From NCBI GenBank assembly GCA_036375895.1, contig DASVBJ010000100.1, positions 1-12,145 of the forward strand: a stretch of DNA of 12,145 nucleotides, in the 5' to 3' direction. This document shows positions 6,619-12,145 of this stretch, one piece after another. Position 1 is the first letter of the stretch, and each line of letters begins with the position of its first letter. A model generated the notes under the pieces. The model was not told the DNA's origin. It worked only from the letters and a program-made list of their open reading frames with translations, and did no database searches. This DNA comes from DASVBJ01 sp036375895 (lineage in GTDB: Bacteria; Actinomycetota; Actinomycetes; JACCUZ01). The position numbers were made by a program, and so were the translations under genes.

Positions 6619-7131
6619 ATGCCGTTCTGCACCCAGTGCGGGCACTCCAACCCCGAGGACAGCCGGTTCTGCAGCAACTGCGGCGCCGCGCTGCGGCCGG
6701 CCTCGGCCGGCGAGACCTCGACGATCACCATCAGCGGCATCGACGCCGGCGAGACGGCCGAGAAGGCGGAAGGGCTCTCCGTCGCTGACCAGGCCGCGGT
6801 CGACGCGCTGCCGGCGGGCTCGGCCCTGCTCGTCGTACGCCGTGGACCCAACTCGGGCGCCCGGTTCCTTCTCGACTCCGACGTGACCACTGCGGGCCGG
6901 CACCCGGAGAGCGGCATCTTCCTCGACGACGTGACGGTGTCCCGCCGGCACGCGGAGTTCAAGCGCTCCGGCGACCGCTTCGTGGTCCGTGACGTCGGGT
7001 CGCTCAACGGCACCTACGTCAACCGTCAGCGCATCGACGAGGCCACGCTGTCCAGCGGCGACGAGGTGCAGATCGGCAAGTACCGGCTGGTCTACTACCC
7101 GCACCAGCAGGCCGGGGGCGAGGCGGGATGA
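6619..7131 (+). CDS. garA: zinc-ribbon + FHA domain signalling protein (GarA/OdhI-like)
   Basis: Residues 1-25 form a zinc ribbon with C4-x2-C7 and C18-x2-C21. A short linker (about 31-60) carries a threonine-rich GETSTITIS segment, and residues about 63-160 are an FHA phosphothreonine-binding domain with G93-R94-H95, S108-R109-R110-H111 and N130-G131-T132. The FHA part closely resembles mycobacterial GarA (Rv1827), including PAGSALLVVRRGPNSG. GarA and its corynebacterial counterpart OdhI bind and control 2-oxoglutarate dehydrogenase and glutamate enzymes, and are switched off when a kinase phosphorylates an N-terminal threonine that then docks into their own FHA domain. Here T33, S34, T35 or T37 could play that role, although the exact ETTS motif is not kept. 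The N-terminal zinc ribbon is absent from M. tuberculosis GarA as I recall it. GGGAGG at 6606-6611 supports the ATG. The TGA overlaps the next start. Confidence 0.85.
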   Translation: MPFCTQCGHSNPEDSRFCSNCGAALRPASAGETSTITISGIDAGETAEKAEGLSVADQAAVDALPAGSALLVVRRGPNSGARFLLDSDVTTAGRHPESGIFLDDVTVSRRHAEFKRSGDRFVVRDVGSLNGTYVNRQRIDEATLSSGDEVQIGKYRLVYYPHQQAGGEAG

Positions 7132-7877
7132 GCCCTGCGGTCCCTGCCCGATCGCTGATGAGCATCGGGGAGGTGCTGGCCGCACTGCGTCGCGACTTCC
7201 CGGACGTGACGATCTCCAAGATCAGGTTCTTGGAGTCCGAGGGGCTGGTCGAGCCGGCCCGCACGCCCTCCGGCTACCGCAAGTTCAGCCACCAGGACGT
7301 CGAGCGGCTTCGCTACATCCTGTCCGCGCAGCGCGACCAGTACCTCCCGCTGCGCGTCATCAAGGAGCACCTCGACGCCATCGACCGCGGGCTCGAGCCG
7401 CCGGCCGTGCCCAGCGGTCCTGCGCGGGTGCCGCTCACGGTCACCGCGGCCGAGGGCGTGCCGGGGCCGCGGGCGTTCAGCCGCGACCCCGGCGACATCC
7501 GCCTGTCGCGCAGCGAGCTGCTCGCCGCCGCCGGCATCGACGCCGGGCTGCTCGAGCAGATCGAGGGCTACGGGTTGGTGCGGCCGACCAACGGCTCGTC
7601 CGGGGCGGTCCACTACGACGGCGACGCCCTCGTGGTCGCGAGGACGATCGCCGAGATGAGCGCGTTCGGCCTCGAGCCGCGGCACCTGCGGGCCTTCCGG
7701 CAGGCCGCCGACCGGGAGGCCGGGCTTGTCGAGCAGGTCGTCTCGCCGCTGCTGCGCCAGCGCAACCCCGAGGCACGGGCCCGCGCCGAGGAGGCCGCCC
7801 GGGAGATGGGCGCGCTGTCCGTGCGTCTGCACACCGCTCTCGTCCGGGCCGCACTCCGGCCCGTCGTGCGCGGGTAG
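7128..7877 (+). CDS. ftsR: MerR-family regulator FtsR (Rv1828-like)
   Basis: This is a 249-residue DNA-binding protein. Residues about 11-82 form a MerR winged helix-turn-helix (MSIGEVLAALRRDFPD, SKIRFLESEGL, SGYRKFSHQDVERLRYI). It lacks the usual cysteine effector motifs of metal sensors. The larger C-terminal region, about 120-249, contains EMSAFGLEPRHLRAFRQAADRE and matches M. tuberculosis Rv1828. The orthologue in Corynebacterium glutamicum is FtsR, reported as an activator of ftsZ; a similar role here is inferred. The ATG at 7128 overlaps the FHA gene stop (ATGA). A second ATG at 7158 (MSIGEV) would also keep the whole HTH. It is probably co-transcribed from the promoter at 6482-6510, which makes the inverted repeat there a candidate autoregulatory site. 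The DUF151 gene follows ten bases after the stop. Confidence 0.88.
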   Translation: MSPAVPARSLMSIGEVLAALRRDFPDVTISKIRFLESEGLVEPARTPSGYRKFSHQDVERLRYILSAQRDQYLPLRVIKEHLDAIDRGLEPPAVPSGPARVPLTVTAAEGVPGPRAFSRDPGDIRLSRSELLAAAGIDAGLLEQIEGYGLVRPTNGSSGAVHYDGDALVVARTIAEMSAFGLEPRHLRAFRQAADREAGLVEQVVSPLLRQRNPEARARAEEAAREMGALSVRLHTALVRAALRPVVRG

Positions 7878-7887
7878 TGTGGCCGGT

Positions 7888-8361
7888 GTGAACGAGCTCG
7901 ACGTCGTAGGTGTCAGGGTCGAGATGCCCTCCAACCAGCCGATCGTGCTGCTGAAGGAGTCTGCGGGGGAGCGCTACCTGCCCATCTGGATCGGCGCGAC
8001 CGAGGCCACCGCGATCGCGTTCGCCCAGCAGGGCGTCGTGCCACCGCGACCGCTCACCCACGACCTGATCCGCGACCTGCTCGAGGCCATCGGTCAGGAG
8101 CTCGCGCAGGTGCGGATCACCGCCCTGCAGGACGGCGTCTTCTACGCGGAGATGGTCTTCACGAGCGGCATCGAGGTGAGCGCCCGGCCGTCGGACGCCA
8201 TCGCGGTCGCCCTGCGCACCGGGTCGCCGATCTTCGGCGCCGACGCGGTCCTCGACGAGGCCGGCATCACCATCCCGGACGAGCAGGAGGACGAGGTCGA
8301 GAAGTTCCGCGAGTTCCTCGACCAGATCTCCCCGGAAGACTTCGGCGGGCCGCCGCACTGA
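7888..8361 (+). CDS. bifunctional nuclease family protein (DUF151, Rv1829-like)
   Basis: This 157-residue protein begins VNELDVVGVRVEMPSNQPIV and covers the whole DUF151/BFN domain: LLKESAGERYLPIWIGATEATAIAF, PPRPLTHDLIRDLL, FYAEMVF and SARPSDAIAVALR, with an acidic C-terminal extension ending DEVEKFREFLDQISPEDF as in M. tuberculosis Rv1829. A plant member of this family was described as having both RNase and DNase activity, hence the name. The bacterial function is unsettled. The GTG at 7888 was chosen because homology begins there; the same frame stays open upstream, but that stretch is the overlapping ftsR coding region. The Shine-Dalgarno is weak, so translation may depend on ftsR, which ends ten bases before. 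Confidence 0.88.
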   Translation: MNELDVVGVRVEMPSNQPIVLLKESAGERYLPIWIGATEATAIAFAQQGVVPPRPLTHDLIRDLLEAIGQELAQVRITALQDGVFYAEMVFTSGIEVSARPSDAIAVALRTGSPIFGADAVLDEAGITIPDEQEDEVEKFREFLDQISPEDFGGPPH

Positions 8362-8368
8362 GCCTCCG

Positions 8369-8387
8369 CCTCGACCTGAGGTGGAGA
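8369..8387 (+). promoter_or_regulatory. quasi-palindrome matching the core of the 6518-6550 element
   Basis: CCTCGACCTGAGGTGGAGA, right after the DUF151 stop, matches CCTCGACCTGCGGTCGAGG at 6525-6543 in 16 of 19 positions. Its own arms pair at six of eight positions around TGA. It sits about 36 bp upstream of the -35 box of the second merR promoter, an activator-like position, whereas the other copy lies just downstream of its transcript start. A shared regulator, possibly one of the two MerR proteins encoded here, is a reasonable guess. Confidence 0.45.
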
Positions 8388-8422
8388 CTTCGGACACGCC
8401 GACCCCGGCCGGCCCGACATCG

Positions 8423-8451
8423 TTGACCGGCCCCGCCCCGCGCCGTACCGT
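8423..8451 (+). promoter_or_regulatory. promoter of the second merR gene
   Basis: TTGACC at 8423-8428 and TACCGT at 8446-8451 are 17 bases apart, giving a second near-consensus primary-sigma promoter whose -35 is identical to that at 6482. The start of transcription would be near 8458, leaving a leader of about 90 bases to the GTG at 8548. The leader holds a 7-bp stem, 8485-8491 with 8497-8503 (one G-T pair, loop GGTCC), of unknown meaning. Confidence 0.7.
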
Positions 8452-8547
8452 GCAGGAGAACGCCCTCGATGTAACTCCAGCGGTGTGATCCGGTCCGGGT
8501 CACCGGTCGGAGCACTTCCCCGGGAGGGCGCGAGACGGAGGTCGGGC

Positions 8548-9168
8548 GTGAGCACCAGCGGCACAGGCCACGAGCACGGTACGACGGCTGCCGCCGACAC
8601 GGCCGCCCAGACCCAGGCGCGCGCCCGGGCGGGGCAGCAGGGCCTCCTGTTCGACGACGACCTGCCGGTGCTGCCCGAGGACATGGGCTACCGCGGCCCG
8701 ACGGCCTGTGCGGCGGCCGGCATCACCTACCGGCAGCTCGACTACTGGGCGCGCACCGGCCTCGTCGAGCCGAGCATCCGCTCGGCCCACGGCTCCGGCA
8801 GCCAGCGCCTCTACAGCTTCCGCGACATCCTCGTGCTGAAGGTCGTCAAGCGGCTGCTCGACACCGGCGTCTCGCTGCAGAACATCCGCACCGCCGTCGG
8901 TCACCTGCGCGAGCGCGGGGTCGACGACCTGGCCCAGATCACCCTCATGAGCGACGGTGCCAGCGTCTACGAGTGCACGTCGGCCGACGAGGTCGTCGAC
9001 CTGGTCCAGGGCGGTCAGGGCGTGTTCGGCATCGCGGTCGGCCGGGTGTGGCGCGAGGTCGAGGGCTCGCTCGCCGAGATGCCGGGCGAGCGCACCGGCG
9101 AGGAGGGTGCCGGCGAGCACCCGAGCGACGAGCTCTCCGCGCGGCGCAACGCCCGCAAGACCGGCTGA
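8548..9168 (+). CDS. MerR-family regulator, second paralogue (Rv1830-like)
   Basis: This 206-residue protein has a low-complexity Ala/Thr/Gly N-terminus (1-28), a short QGLLFDDDLP segment (31-40), and a MerR-type winged helix-turn-helix at about 47-118 (GYRGPTACAAAGITYRQLDYWARTGLVEP, GSGSQRLYSFRDILVLK). A compact C-terminal part contains VYECTSADEVVDLVQGGQGVFGIAV and a basic tail DELSARRNARKTG. It matches M. tuberculosis Rv1830 closely in sequence and position. There is no recognisable ligand pocket or cysteine sensor. The start at GTG 8548 is supported by GGAGG at 8537-8541, six bases upstream; a longer in-frame start at 8485 has no ribosome-binding site and would add residues unlike homologues. 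It has its own promoter (8423-8451). Its targets are unknown; neighbouring genes suggest division or glycine metabolism, which is inference. Confidence 0.87.
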   Translation: MSTSGTGHEHGTTAAADTAAQTQARARAGQQGLLFDDDLPVLPEDMGYRGPTACAAAGITYRQLDYWARTGLVEPSIRSAHGSGSQRLYSFRDILVLKVVKRLLDTGVSLQNIRTAVGHLRERGVDDLAQITLMSDGASVYECTSADEVVDLVQGGQGVFGIAVGRVWREVEGSLAEMPGERTGEEGAGEHPSDELSARRNARKTG

Positions 9169-9289
9169 CGCGCCAGAATCCCCGCGCCCTCCCGCGCTCT
9201 CCTGCGTGGGTGGTGGCGGGCCGACGGGGTGGGGCGACGGAACGTGCATGATCGCTGCGGGGGTGGGGCGCAGGGGCGGGACCGCGCGG

Positions 9290-9295
9290 TAGAGT
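9290..9295 (+). promoter_or_regulatory. possible -10 element upstream of the glycine riboswitch
   Basis: TAGAGT fits the TANNNT -10 pattern and would start transcription near 9302, about ten bases before the first riboswitch helix, which is a sensible spacing. No clear -35 is present 17 bases upstream. The DNA from 9169 to about 9289 otherwise shows no gene and no convincing terminator; it is strongly G-rich on this strand. Confidence 0.4.
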
Positions 9296-9311
9296 CGGGG
9301 CGCTGTCGACC

Positions 9312-9420
9312 TCACGAGGGAGAGACCCCGCCGCACGGCCTGGGCGGGGCGCCGAAGGGGCAACCTCCCCGGAACCTCTCAGGCAACCGGACCACGTGGG
9401 CGAGGCGACTCTGGAGCCGC
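9312..9420 (+). ncRNA. glycine riboswitch aptamer (gcvT-type) in the gcvP leader
   Basis: The conserved blocks of the glycine aptamer appear in order: GGGAGAG (9318-9324), a P2 stem CCCCGCC / GGCGGGG (9326-9332 with 9343-9349), GCCGAAGGGGCAACC (9351-9365), CTCTCAGGCAACCGGACCA (9376-9394), and ACTCTGGAG (9408-9416) closing the basal stem. Glycine binding to this RNA normally turns on genes of the glycine cleavage system, and gcvP starts 70 bases downstream, so an ON switch is expected. Only this one aptamer has the conserved core; what follows is a degenerate structure described separately. Confidence 0.92.
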
Positions 9421-9427
9421 GGGTGAC

Positions 9428-9483
9428 AGAGGGGGAGACCGGACGGCGCGCACCGCGTCGTAGGGCTCGTGACCCCCTGGAGG
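9428..9483 (+). promoter_or_regulatory. vestigial second aptamer / expression platform touching the gcvP ribosome-binding site
   Basis: Directly after the aptamer, AGGGGG (9430-9435) can pair with CCCCCT (9473-9478), and inside this GACGG (9442-9446) can pair with CCG plus GTC (9453-9459, with a bulge). The outer helix ends one base before GGAGG (9479-9483), the gcvP ribosome-binding site. None of the conserved GCCGAAGG or CTCAGGCAAA core of a second glycine aptamer is present. It fits the 'ghost aptamer' described beside single glycine riboswitches, and its position suggests control of translation initiation. Confidence 0.5.
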
Positions 9484-9490
9484 CACCGCC

Positions 9491-12145
<2,655 letters not shown>

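Noticed and set aside
8469..8474. ATG-TAA start-stop pair with AGGAG upstream in the second merR leader
   Set aside because: The AGGAG lies at or before the predicted transcript start (about 8458), so it would probably not be fully transcribed, and the 10-base spacing is long. Likely chance.
9169..9289. Search for a terminator or small gene between the second merR gene and the riboswitch
   Set aside because: Only short GC-rich complementary runs are present, with no T tract; no frame with a ribosome-binding site and sensible codon use was seen.

Overview
This is about 12.1 kb of very GC-rich DNA. All convincing genes are on the + strand, GTG starts are common, and two promoters have the -35/-10 form typical of primary sigma factors. 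Together with the gene families, this points to an actinomycete (Actinomycetota). From memory, the order CDP-alcohol phosphatidyltransferase, DUF881, small basic protein, DUF881, gcvH, GarA-like FHA protein, FtsR-like MerR, DUF151 nuclease, second MerR, gcvP matches Mycobacterium tuberculosis Rv1822-Rv1832. The same block is widespread in actinobacteria, so this is mostly a conserved core neighbourhood and not a mobile island. The genus cannot be fixed from this sequence.

Layout. 1-684 is the 3' part of a PBP-like (molybdate-type substrate-binding fold) protein. 748-3892 holds a phospholipid-headgroup (CDP-alcohol) transferase and a long nucleotidyltransferase / left-handed beta-helix / phosphomannomutase-like protein whose phosphomannomutase active-site loops look degenerate. 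3948-5988 is a tightly overlapped membrane trio, DUF881 - Sbp (DUF1290) - DUF881. 6037-6417 is gcvH. A strong promoter at 6482-6510, followed at once by a long inverted repeat, drives a zinc-ribbon/FHA protein, the MerR regulator FtsR and a DUF151 bifunctional nuclease. A second MerR paralogue (8548-9168) has its own promoter. A glycine riboswitch (about 9312-9420) with a degenerate downstream partner then controls gcvP, which is cut by the window end.

How they work together. GcvH and GcvP are the lipoyl carrier and the P-protein of the glycine cleavage system. The GarA-type FHA protein is known in relatives to control 2-oxoglutarate and glutamate enzymes. FtsR is known in Corynebacterium to control ftsZ. 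The lipid transferase, sugar nucleotide enzyme and DUF881/Sbp proteins act at or near the envelope. The block therefore joins one-carbon/nitrogen metabolism to envelope growth and division. The most interesting non-coding signals are a 19-bp quasi-palindrome shared (16/19) between the promoter regions of the FHA-ftsR operon and the second merR gene, and the RBS-adjacent stem after the riboswitch. I found no obviously new multi-gene system; the novelty is in regulatory DNA and in the apparent pseudo-phosphomannomutase domain.
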